From Rhodoplanes sp963840055 (lineage in GTDB: Bacteria; Pseudomonadota; Alphaproteobacteria; Rhizobiales; Xanthobacteraceae): 64,000 bases of DNA. Under the pieces are notes generated by a model, which was given only the letters and a program-made list of their open reading frames with translations, had not been told where the DNA came from and did not search any database. The stretch's first letter is position 1, and every line of letters begins with the position of its first letter. The DNA is taken from positions 1 through 64,000 of the forward strand of contig CAWIXM010000047.1 in the NCBI GenBank assembly GCA_963840055.1, given 5' to 3'. A program made the position numbers and the translations under genes. This document shows, piece after piece, positions 18,711 to 26,828 of this stretch.

Positions 18711-19892
18711 ATGCAGCGGCTGACGCAACCTGAGCGAAAGAATGTCGTGCTGATCGGGGCCGGCCATGCGCATGTGACGGTGCTGCGCGAGTTTGGCCTC
18801 AGCCCGGTCGCCGGCACGCGCTTGATCTTGGTCAGCCGCGGACAGCACACGCCCTATTCCGGAATGCTGCCGGGGCTGATCGCCGGCGATTACCAATTCG
18901 AGGACATTCATATCGATACCGTTCCGCTGACGCGTTTCGCCGGGGCGCAGTTTCATCGCGATGAGGCTATTGGCCTCGATCTTGGGAACCGGTTGGTGAT
19001 TTGCCGTGGGGGCGCCCGTATCTCCTATGATGTTTTGTCCATCGACATCGGCTCCACCCCTAACACTGCCGATGTGCCGGGGGCGGCCGAGCACGCAATT
19101 CCGGTCAAGCCGATCGATGGATTTTTGAGCCGGTTCGAGGCGCTTTTGGCGCGGACGCTTGCGCATAAAGGGCGCGCCCGCGTCGCGGTGGTCGGCGCCG
19201 GCGCCGGCGGCGTCGAACTGATATTGGCGGTCCAGCACCGGCTGTCGCGGGAAGTGGCGCGCACCGGTCTCGCCACGAACAGGCTGGCATTCGTGCTGAT
19301 TTCCGCCACCGCCGATATATTGCCGGCTTTCCCGCCCGCGTTTCGCGCCCGCTTTCGTGCGCTCCTTGCAGAGCGCGGCGTAATCGTCGCCACGGGCGCG
19401 CCCATCGCGCGCGTCGAGGCCGGAAGGCTCCAATTTGATGACGGCGCATCGATCAAGGCGGATGAAATCCTGTGGGCGACCCAGGCAGCCCCTCCAAGCT
19501 GGCTTGCGTCCAGCGGATTGCCGCTCGATCAGCACGGATTCCTCAAGGTGGACGAAACGCTGCGCGTCGTCGGGCGTGACGATATATTCGCCGCCGGCGA
19601 TATCATCTCGTTCGCGCCACGGGGACTGCCGAAGTCTGGGGTCTACGCCGTGCGCGCGGGACCCGTGCTCGCCGACAATCTGCGCCAGACCTTGATCGGC
19701 CAGCCCCTGCGCCCGTTTCGACCGCAGCGCGATGCGCTCTATCTAGTCTCGACCGGGGATCGGCGCGCCATCGGTACGCGCAACGGTATGACCTTCGGGG
19801 GCGCTTGGGCGTGGCGCTGGAAGGACTGGATCGACCGCCGCTTCATGCGGAGATTCAAAGACTTGCCGGAGAAACGCGGCGCCGCCGGTTGA
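18711..19892 (+). CDS. NDH-2 / SelD-associated-type FAD-dependent pyridine nucleotide oxidoreductase
   Basis: 393 residues. The first Rossmann motif is NVVLIGAGHAHVTVLREF, whose GxGHAHV form is typical of flavoproteins that are fused to or sit beside SelD and of some type II NADH dehydrogenases. The second dinucleotide motif is VAVVGAGAGGVELILAV, and DDIFAAGDIISF is the C-terminal FAD ribityl-contact block. The substrate is probably NAD(P)H with a quinone or sulfur acceptor. No SelD domain or tRNA-Sec gene is present, so a selenium link is not supported. A methionine sulfoxide reductase pair follows on the same strand, which suggests a redox-repair context. A membrane amphipathic tail (WAWRWKDWIDRRFMRRF) could dock it on the inner membrane. 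Confidence 0.82.
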   Translation: MQRLTQPERKNVVLIGAGHAHVTVLREFGLSPVAGTRLILVSRGQHTPYSGMLPGLIAGDYQFEDIHIDTVPLTRFAGAQFHRDEAIGLDLGNRLVICRGGARISYDVLSIDIGSTPNTADVPGAAEHAIPVKPIDGFLSRFEALLARTLAHKGRARVAVVGAGAGGVELILAVQHRLSREVARTGLATNRLAFVLISATADILPAFPPAFRARFRALLAERGVIVATGAPIARVEAGRLQFDDGASIKADEILWATQAAPPSWLASSGLPLDQHGFLKVDETLRVVGRDDIFAAGDIISFAPRGLPKSGVYAVRAGPVLADNLRQTLIGQPLRPFRPQRDALYLVSTGDRRAIGTRNGMTFGGAWAWRWKDWIDRRFMRRFKDLPEKRGAAG

Positions 19893-20022
19893 CCGTGCAG
19901 ACCAGGTCTCTGGCTTGCGCAAGACGATGCCTGCAAGCGTCACGTCTCGGTGATTGCCGGTAACGGCGCCAGGCAAGACGACGTATTTGCGCTGAAAGCA
20001 TTCTTTCAGGAGCGCTGAAGCG

Positions 20023-20517
20023 ATGACGCGGCGACAAGTTCTGCTTGCAGGAGCGGGCGCACTGGCGGCGTTCGGCGTCGTGCACCTCGCGAGCCAACGA
20101 TCGGGGACCACGACCGGCCAAGCCTTCGAGACCGTTCACTCCGACGCCGAGTGGCGCGAGCTGCTGACGCCCGCCCAATACGACGTGCTTCGCCAGCACG
20201 GGACCGAGCGGCCCTTTACCAGTCCGCTCAATCGGGAAAAGCGGGCCGGCATCTTTGCCTGCGCGGGCTGCGATCTGCCGGTGTTTTCCTCCGACGCCAA
20301 ATACGACAGCGGCACCGGCTGGCCGAGCTTCTGGCAGCCGCTCGATAATGCGGTCGGGCTCGCAGAGGACAACAGCTTCCTGATGAGGCGTACCGAGGTC
20401 CACTGCCGGCGGTGCGGCGGGCATCTCGGTCACGTCTTCAATGACGGACCCATGCCAACCGGGCTGCGTTATTGCATCAACGGCGGCGCTCTGACGTTCA
20501 AACCCGCCGTCGCTTGA
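20023..20517 (+). CDS. msrB: Peptide-methionine (R)-S-oxide reductase with Tat-like signal
   Basis: 164 residues. It reduces methionine-R-sulfoxide in proteins. The zinc-binding cysteines are Cys80/Cys83 (CAGC) and Cys128/Cys131 (CRRC), and the catalytic Cys151 lies in LRYCING. SGTGWPSF and RTEVHC are family signatures. The N-terminus MTRRQVLLAGAGALAAFG carries a twin-arginine and hydrophobic stretch, so export by Tat is likely; MsrB with bound zinc fits Tat export of folded protein. A second, signal-less msrB follows 11 bases later, giving paired periplasmic and cytosolic enzymes. Confidence 0.92.
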   Translation: MTRRQVLLAGAGALAAFGVVHLASQRSGTTTGQAFETVHSDAEWRELLTPAQYDVLRQHGTERPFTSPLNREKRAGIFACAGCDLPVFSSDAKYDSGTGWPSFWQPLDNAVGLAEDNSFLMRRTEVHCRRCGGHLGHVFNDGPMPTGLRYCINGGALTFKPAVA

Positions 20518-20528
20518 GGAGAGACAGA

Positions 20529-20930
20529 ATGGACGCAAAGCGCTTCGCAATGGCCCGTAGCGACGAGGAGTGGCGCCGCCTGCTCACGCCTGAGCAGTAC
20601 GCCATCATGCGCGGCCACGGCACCGAACGGCCGGGAAGCTGCGCGCTGAACTACGAAAAGCGTCCCGGGATATTTTCATGTGCCGGCTGCGGGCAGTCCC
20701 TGTTCGTTTCCAAGACCAAGTTCGAGAGCGGCACCGGCTGGCCGAGCTTCAACCAGCCTGTCGCGGGCGCGATCGAAACTTCGGAGGACCGCAGCTATGG
20801 CATGGTCCGCACCGAGGTGCATTGCAGCCGGTGCGGCAGCCATCTCGGCCACGTGTTCGACGACGGCCCGCCGCCGACGCACCAGCGCTATTGCATCAAC
20901 GGCGTGGCGACGAACTTCGAGCCCGAATGA
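20529..20930 (+). CDS. msrB: Peptide-methionine (R)-S-oxide reductase, cytosolic
   Basis: 133 residues from the ATG at 20529, preceded by GAGGAGAGA. An upstream in-frame start would overlap the previous gene and is not needed. Cys51/Cys54 and Cys99/Cys102 bind zinc and Cys122 in QRYCING is the catalytic nucleophile. Most of the core matches the preceding msrB, so the two look like an old tandem duplication in which one copy gained a Tat-type leader. Probably co-transcribed with it. Acts on oxidised methionine in cytosolic proteins, with thioredoxin as reductant by family precedent. Confidence 0.93.
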   Translation: MDAKRFAMARSDEEWRRLLTPEQYAIMRGHGTERPGSCALNYEKRPGIFSCAGCGQSLFVSKTKFESGTGWPSFNQPVAGAIETSEDRSYGMVRTEVHCSRCGSHLGHVFDDGPPPTHQRYCINGVATNFEPE

Positions 20931-21058
20931 CCAACGGTCGGTGTCGTCGAATATAACGCGTTCGAACATTCGGGCAGCCCGATCGTTGACATGGTGCAAG
21001 AAGCCGCAAAAGTAGCTTGCCGACCACGCCGCCGGCGCATCGACGATCGAACATTCGA

Positions 21059-22468
21059 ATGACCAAGCCACTCAACGCCGATGTCTCGGCTAAGCTCTTG
21101 CGCGCGGCAGGCCTTGATTCCGATGCCGCCGCGGCATGGTTCGCTGCGCAGCCACAAGGCGCTCGGGAAATTGACGAGGATTGCCGCGTCTTCTCGGAGT
21201 TCTGGCGCCAATCAGCCGGGCTGATTGCGCGGCTTCCCAACAAGACGCGGCGCAATGAGGCTGAGCGTGCGGCGGCCGAGCTGATCGACCAGCATGCGCG
21301 GCAAGCGCGGGTGCGCTTCTTGGCCGCCCATGTTAAGGCCCTCTATGACCGCTTAACCGATCGCCGATCGCATTTCTTGCGGATAGATGAGCTGGTCGCT
21401 GCCGCTGCGCGCGCGCTGCCCGGTCTCACGCCCACCGCGGAAGAAGTCGCGGTGGATAGCCGGTTGCCTTTGCGCGACAAGAGCGGGGTGGAGATCGACC
21501 AGGGCTTGTTCCTCTCCGCCGTGCTCGCATCAGACCGGCCTGGACGCCATCTCTGTCATGCCATGCTGCTGCCGCTTCGCGCCGCCGTCGAACTCGCCCC
21601 TCGGCTCGCCCGCGAGGGCCTTGTCGACCTCGGCGGCGCATCGGTCGAACGGCAAGGCCGGGCAAGCGTCGTCACCATGCGCAATCCGCAGCATCTCAAT
21701 GCGGAGGATGATACGACCCTGTCCGCCATGGCGACCTGCGTCGACCTCGCGCTCCTCGATCAATCCACCAGCGTAGCGGTGCTGCGCGGCGCACCGGTCC
21801 TACATCCGCGATACCTGGGACGCCGCCTGTTCGGCGCCGGCATCAATCTCTCCCACCTCCATCAAGGGCGCATTCCCTACCTTTGGTATATCGAGCGCGA
21901 CCTCGGCTACGTCCACAAAATCTATCGTGGTCTCGCCAATGCCGAAACCTTGCCCGACGATGTGAGCGGCGAGACGATGGAAAAGCCGTGGATCGCCGCG
22001 CTCGAGGGCTTCGCCATCGGCGGCCACTGCCAGTTGCTGCTGGTATCGGATTACATCATCGCCGAGCGCACCGCGTTCCTGACTTTGCCGGCGCGCAAGG
22101 AAGGCATCATTCCGGGCTTCGCCAATCTGCGGCTGCCGCGCTTTGTCGGCGATCGCATCGCCCGGCAGGCGATCCAATACGAACGCCGGATCGATTGCGA
22201 CCAACCGGACGGCCGCCTGATTTGCGACGAGATCGTCGATGTGGGGACGATGGACGCGGCGATCGGCCGTGTCGTGGACGGACTATCAAGTTCCGGCGTC
22301 GTCAGCGCCGCCGCCAACCGGCGGGCGCTCCGGATCGGACAGGAGCCGTTCGACTTGTTCCGTGCCTATGCCGCCGTCTATGCGCGCGAGCAGGCCTTCT
22401 GTCATTTCAGTCCGGCGTTGATCGCCAACCTGGAGCGGTACTGGATCGGACGCGAGCGCGCCGGCTGA
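21059..22468 (+). CDS. DpgC-like crotonase-superfamily dioxygenase (3,5-dihydroxyphenylacetyl-CoA 1,2-dioxygenase family)
   Basis: 469 residues from the ATG at 21059. The N-terminal ~200 residues are helical; the C-terminal half is a crotonase fold. Diagnostic blocks are RRLFGAGINLSHLHQG, DLGYVHKIYRG, EGFAIGGHCQLLLVSD and ARKEGIIPGFANLRLPR. They match DpgC, which adds O2 to 3,5-dihydroxyphenylacetyl-CoA without metal or flavin to give the 2-oxoacid used for dihydroxyphenylglycine. The oxyanion-hole IGGH and KEGIIPG loops are both present. The companion genes dpgA, dpgB and dpgD are absent, as are peptide synthetase genes, so the substrate is probably a different aryl-CoA, or CoA ester hydrolysis. 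It follows the msrB pair by about 130 bases. Confidence 0.82.
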   Translation: MTKPLNADVSAKLLRAAGLDSDAAAAWFAAQPQGAREIDEDCRVFSEFWRQSAGLIARLPNKTRRNEAERAAAELIDQHARQARVRFLAAHVKALYDRLTDRRSHFLRIDELVAAAARALPGLTPTAEEVAVDSRLPLRDKSGVEIDQGLFLSAVLASDRPGRHLCHAMLLPLRAAVELAPRLAREGLVDLGGASVERQGRASVVTMRNPQHLNAEDDTTLSAMATCVDLALLDQSTSVAVLRGAPVLHPRYLGRRLFGAGINLSHLHQGRIPYLWYIERDLGYVHKIYRGLANAETLPDDVSGETMEKPWIAALEGFAIGGHCQLLLVSDYIIAERTAFLTLPARKEGIIPGFANLRLPRFVGDRIARQAIQYERRIDCDQPDGRLICDEIVDVGTMDAAIGRVVDGLSSSGVVSAAANRRALRIGQEPFDLFRAYAAVYAREQAFCHFSPALIANLERYWIGRERAG

Positions 22469-22479
22469 CGCGGCTATCG

Positions 22480-22851
22480 TTATTTGTAGACCACCCGCGC
22501 CACCCCCTCGACGATCTGGCGAGCGCGGGTTGGCTTGGTGAGAATGGGATAGTCCGACCATTCGCCGGGAAGGCTACCAGGGTCGAAATGGCCCGAGCAG
22601 AAAACGAACGGCACGCCGCGATCGACAAGGATGCGCGCAACCGGCCAAACCTCCTCGGTGTGCAGCTTGACGTCCAATATAGCGCCGGACAGCGCCTCGC
22701 CCGCCGCGAGCCGCTCGGCCTCGCTCAATGTGCCCACCGGCCCAGCCACATCGGCGCCGGCACTGCGCAGGATGCTGTCGACGGTCATGGCCAGCAGCGC
22801 ATTGTCTTCGACGACCAAAATGCGAAGGCCTTGCAATCGATTGTCAGTCAT
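22480..22851 (-). CDS. Single-domain response regulator (CheY-like)
   Basis: 123 residues, receiver domain only. The acidic pocket is in VVEDN (14-18), the phospho-acceptor is Asp60 in AILDVKL, and the conserved Lys106 is in ILTKP. Its start overlaps the end of the upstream sensor kinase gene by 8 bases, so the two are translated together and very probably are partners. There is no output domain. Such regulators act by protein contact or as phosphate sinks, and in alphaproteobacteria are often partners of HWE kinases in stress or light signalling. Converges with the DpgC-like gene. Confidence 0.9.
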   Translation of the reverse strand: MTDNRLQGLRILVVEDNALLAMTVDSILRSAGADVAGPVGTLSEAERLAAGEALSGAILDVKLHTEEVWPVARILVDRGVPFVFCSGHFDPGSLPGEWSDYPILTKPTRARQIVEGVARVVYK

Positions 22852-25800
22852 AACTCAGCAATTCCTTCGCCGTGCGGACAATGCGGTCCGCCTCCAATTC
22901 CATTTGCCATAACAGCCCTGTCGCAGCGAAGTCCATGTCTATCTTGGCTTTATGGGCCTTCGCCATCATTTCGCTGATCACGGTGTAGCCAAACCCCGTG
23001 CGCGTCGGCGGCACGACCGCAGGTCCGCCTTGTTCTTTCCAGGTCATTTTGAAAGCGGCTGCGGCGGTCGACTCGATCACGACGCTCCAGGTGACAACGA
23101 CGCGTCCAGTCGGCGATGACAACGCGCCGTATTTCGAGGCGTTGGTCGCAAGCTCGTGCAATACGAGCCCAAGGTCTTGCGCGCCGTTCGGCTTGAGCAC
23201 CAGCGGCGGGCCGTTCAACTGCAGGCGCGGTTTTTTTTCATCGAAGAATGGCGCCAGTTGATCGCGGATCAGATCTTCGATGTCGACGCCCTCCCACTCT
23301 CGCCGAACAAGCAAATCGATCGAACGGCTTAGGCCGTCGACGCGCTGGGAGAGACGGTCCTGAAACTCCTCGGCATTGACGCTCGTGCGCGAGGTCTGCC
23401 ACGCCATGGCCTGGACGACGGCAAGAATGTTCTTGGTGCGATGCGACAGTTCGCGCATGATCAGACGGATATGGTGCTCGCGCTCCTTGCGCGCGCTGAT
23501 GTCGCGCATGACGCCGGTGAAGTACCGCCGGCCCTCGAGCGACCACTCGGTCAACGCGAGGTCGAGCGCGATCTTGCTTCCGTCTTTCTGGCATCCTTCG
23601 ACCTCGCGGCCGATGTTGATGACCTTGCCCACGCCAGTCTCGATATAGGATGCAATATAGCCGTCGTGCGCCGATCGCATCGGCTCGGGCATGAGCACGG
23701 CGACGTTCTTGCCGACCACTTCGTCGCTGCCATACCCGAAGATTTTTTCGGCTGACGGATTGAACGATTGTACGATTCCTTTTTCGTCGATAATGACGAT
23801 CGCATCAACCGCCGTTTCGATGATGGTGCTCAGGCGGGTTTCGCTCGCCCGCAGCGCATTCTCGATATGTTTGCGCTGCGTGATGTCGATCAGGGCGAGA
23901 ACGACGCCGCCGGTATCGGGTCCAACCTGGTAGGGAAGTATCCGTAGCAGGAAAGCGCGATCCTCGACCGCGATTTCATGCTCGCTGGCCGGATTGCCAT
24001 TCAGCACCGACTTGATTTCGTCGATCAGCTCCGGATGATGGAAGCGTGCCGTGATATGCTCGATCGGCCGGCCGATGTCCTGTTCGAGAAGGTTGAATGT
24101 GCTTGCAATGGCTGGCGTAAGCCGGCGCACCCGCAGGTCGCGATCAAGATAGATGACGCCGATATCGGTGCTCTTGAGCAGGTGGTCCATGTCCATGGTG
24201 AGCTCCACCAGCTCGTCGATCTTTCGCTGATGCTCGGCGCTCACCGACAAGAGCTCTTCGTTCACCGAGTTCAGCTCTTCGTTGGTCGATTGGAGCTCTT
24301 CGTTGGCGGACATCAACTCTTCGTTGGTCACCTGGAGCTCTTTGTTGGTCGTCTCCATCTCCTCAATCGTCGTCTGCAGGCTTTCCTCGGTTACGCGCAG
24401 CTCGTTCTCGAGGTCGCGGATGCGCTCCTGATAGAGTTCAAGCATTCCGATCGACTCAACACGCTGCCGCGCCTTTGCCCCCTTCTTTGCGCGAGCAACC
24501 TCGTCGAATGTGACCATGCAATAGTCTTCATCCTGCCAGTCCGAACCATTGAGCCGCTCGACCGTCACCTTGAAGGTCTTCTCCTGCTCGTTGCCAAGCC
24601 TGCACTGCACCCGCCGCACGAACGGCGCCGTGTTGCGGCCGCGCATGCGCTCAAGGCCTGTGCTGATCGTATGGCGCAACTCTTCGGCCACCGCATTGGT
24701 GATGAGCGGCGAGAAGCGCCCGCCCTTGAATTCCAGGTATTTATGCGCGTCGCCGAACACGTGCAAAATGGTGCCGTCGCGGGTGACGAGCACCCCAGAT
24801 GGCGCAAAGCGGTCAAGAATTGCGTCATAGGCTTTGGCCAGTCCGCGTCGATGTGGCGTGCTCCTCGCTGCGCCGCCGCCGACAACAATGGTCGAAGGAA
24901 ACCGGCCATCGGCGTTCGCGGCCGGTTCGTCACGCAGCGGCATCGACGATGGTAATCGCAGCGATTCACGCAATCGCACATCCCGGAGCTTGCGAAAGAT
25001 GCGCCAATGCTGGTCGACCACGCCGAATTCATCGCTGAGCTCGCTGACGGTTTCGCTCGGTCCGAGAAACAGAATCCCGTTTCGATCGAGCGCGAAATGG
25101 AACAGCATCAACGCCGTGCGCTGCGCGACCTCGTCGAAATAGATCAGAAGATTACGGCAGCTGACGACGTCCATCCGCGTGAACGGCGGATCCTTGAGCA
25201 GATTGTGGGCGCTGAACACAACGAAGCGTCGGAGCTGCTGCTTCGCGACATAGCTGTCGCCGCTCATGTCGAAATAGCGTTCGAGCAGCTCCGGTCCAAG
25301 CGGCTTGACGATCCCTTCATCATAGACACCGCGGCCGGCCCGTTCGAGGGCCGGGCGATAGATGTCGGTAGCGAATATCTTGGCATGAAGTTCGATGCCT
25401 TTCTTGCGCGCATACTCCAGCAACAGGATTGCGATCGAATATGCTTCCTCGCCGGTAGCGCAGCCGGGAACCCACACCCTCAACGGCCGCTGAGCAGACA
25501 CATTCGCCATAACCCGCGGCACTAACTTTTCCGCCAGCACGTTGAAAGCCTCGGGATCGCGGAAGAAAGACGTGACCCCGATCAGCAGGTCCCTGCTCAG
25601 GAGATCGATCTCGTCGGGCTCACGCTCGAGCTTCGCCGCATAGGCGGCGAGGTTATCGAAATGAGCCATCTCGGCGCGGCGCCGGATTCGTCGACCGATA
25701 GTCGTCTTTTTATAATGGCCGAAATCGGTGCCGCACCGGCGCTGCAGGAGCTGAAGGATATGACGCTCCGGGTCTCCGGCGCCGGCATCATCCTCGTGTT

Positions 25801-26524
25801 CGTCGGCGAGTTGCAGCGGTTCGCCGCTCAATATGCGTTGGAGCAGGCGCGGCAGCATCTTGGGTGAAGCCGCCCCGTTCGCCAGATTTTGCTCGATGAC
25901 GGAACGCGGCATGCTATCGAAACGCGCCGTGTCCGGCTCCTGCGCCAAAACCATCCCCCCCGCGTCTCGAACCGCCGCCGCCCCCAGCGTGCCGTCGGTG
26001 CCGGTGCCGGAGAGGATGATGGCTATCGCCCCCTCCTTCTGGTCGCTCGCAAGCGACTTCAGAAATGCGTCGATCGGGAAGTTCAGGTGCGTGGTCTTGT
26101 CCTCCTGCTCGAGGACGAAGAGGCCTTGTTCGATGATCAAGCTCTGGCGCGCCGGGCGCAGATAGATCATGTTCGGCTCCACCTCCATTCCCGACTTGGC
26201 GGAGCGTATTCGCATCCGCGTGTGGCGGGCGAGGAGCTCGTCCATCGCAGAAGGGAAATCCGGCGACAGGTGCTGGACGATGACGAAGGCCGCGCCGCTG
26301 TCGGCGCTCATGGCATCGAAAAACAGCTCCAGCGCCTCAAGGCCGCCGGCGGAGGCGCCGATCGCGACGATACGGACCGGCCTTCGCGGCTTTTCCAAGA
26401 TTGCGTCTTCGGATTCCGGCGCGGGATTCTCTTCCGACGGCGCGGCATGGTTCACGACCCTACGGGCCGCCTTCATTTTTCTGAGTTTGCTGCGAGAGCG
26501 TTCGAGTTCGGTCTTACCGGGCAT
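22844..26524 (-). CDS. CheB-CheR-PAS-HWE histidine kinase fusion
   Basis: 1226 residues from the ATG at 26524 (a GTG at 26551 adds 9 residues). Order: a basic N-terminal tail; a CheB methylesterase domain with triad Ser58, His85 and Asp177 (GASAGG, VQHLSPD, GTGTDG); a CheR methyltransferase domain with WVPGCATGEEAYS and ATDIYRPALE; a long coiled coil of repeated NEEL and TNEEL units; two PAS domains (the second with IVQSFNPSAEKIFGYG); and a C-terminal HWE/HisKA_2 kinase (RELSHRTKNILAVVQAMAW, His phospho-acceptor, then HELATNASKYGALS). No CheB receiver domain is present. The overlapping CheY-like gene is the likely target. These fusions sense redox, light or general stress rather than classical chemotaxis. 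Soluble by sequence. Confidence 0.93.
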   Translation of the reverse strand: MPGKTELERSRSKLRKMKAARRVVNHAAPSEENPAPESEDAILEKPRRPVRIVAIGASAGGLEALELFFDAMSADSGAAFVIVQHLSPDFPSAMDELLARHTRMRIRSAKSGMEVEPNMIYLRPARQSLIIEQGLFVLEQEDKTTHLNFPIDAFLKSLASDQKEGAIAIILSGTGTDGTLGAAAVRDAGGMVLAQEPDTARFDSMPRSVIEQNLANGAASPKMLPRLLQRILSGEPLQLADEHEDDAGAGDPERHILQLLQRRCGTDFGHYKKTTIGRRIRRRAEMAHFDNLAAYAAKLEREPDEIDLLSRDLLIGVTSFFRDPEAFNVLAEKLVPRVMANVSAQRPLRVWVPGCATGEEAYSIAILLLEYARKKGIELHAKIFATDIYRPALERAGRGVYDEGIVKPLGPELLERYFDMSGDSYVAKQQLRRFVVFSAHNLLKDPPFTRMDVVSCRNLLIYFDEVAQRTALMLFHFALDRNGILFLGPSETVSELSDEFGVVDQHWRIFRKLRDVRLRESLRLPSSMPLRDEPAANADGRFPSTIVVGGGAARSTPHRRGLAKAYDAILDRFAPSGVLVTRDGTILHVFGDAHKYLEFKGGRFSPLITNAVAEELRHTISTGLERMRGRNTAPFVRRVQCRLGNEQEKTFKVTVERLNGSDWQDEDYCMVTFDEVARAKKGAKARQRVESIGMLELYQERIRDLENELRVTEESLQTTIEEMETTNKELQVTNEELMSANEELQSTNEELNSVNEELLSVSAEHQRKIDELVELTMDMDHLLKSTDIGVIYLDRDLRVRRLTPAIASTFNLLEQDIGRPIEHITARFHHPELIDEIKSVLNGNPASEHEIAVEDRAFLLRILPYQVGPDTGGVVLALIDITQRKHIENALRASETRLSTIIETAVDAIVIIDEKGIVQSFNPSAEKIFGYGSDEVVGKNVAVLMPEPMRSAHDGYIASYIETGVGKVINIGREVEGCQKDGSKIALDLALTEWSLEGRRYFTGVMRDISARKEREHHIRLIMRELSHRTKNILAVVQAMAWQTSRTSVNAEEFQDRLSQRVDGLSRSIDLLVRREWEGVDIEDLIRDQLAPFFDEKKPRLQLNGPPLVLKPNGAQDLGLVLHELATNASKYGALSSPTGRVVVTWSVVIESTAAAAFKMTWKEQGGPAVVPPTRTGFGYTVISEMMAKAHKAKIDMDFAATGLLWQMELEADRIVRTAKELLSYD

Positions 26525-26828
26525 CCGAGTCACGTGAGTTCCCCACCGCACAATGATTTGAGATGCGGCCGTTCATCCAGCCGCTACGCCCAAAATACAA
26601 CTAATGGCTGTCCGCTTGCCGTCGACGCCCCCGGCGACATGCTCTCGGCAACCCAGAATCGCGCGGCGGACGATACGTTGCCGCCGCCTCACTTTCCAGC
26701 CCTCGCACCCTCCCATCACGGTTGCACATGCAATCGTGAAGGAATACCAAGATTGTGGTGAGAGCCTTCGCAGTCGCAAAAAATGGAAAAAAGCTCGACC
26801 CCTATAGGACTTATCCCCTTCTGCCGAG

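Noticed and set aside
18711..19892. A selenium-utilisation link for the SelD-type flavoprotein
   Set aside because: No SelD domain, SelA/SelB gene or tRNA-Sec is in the window.
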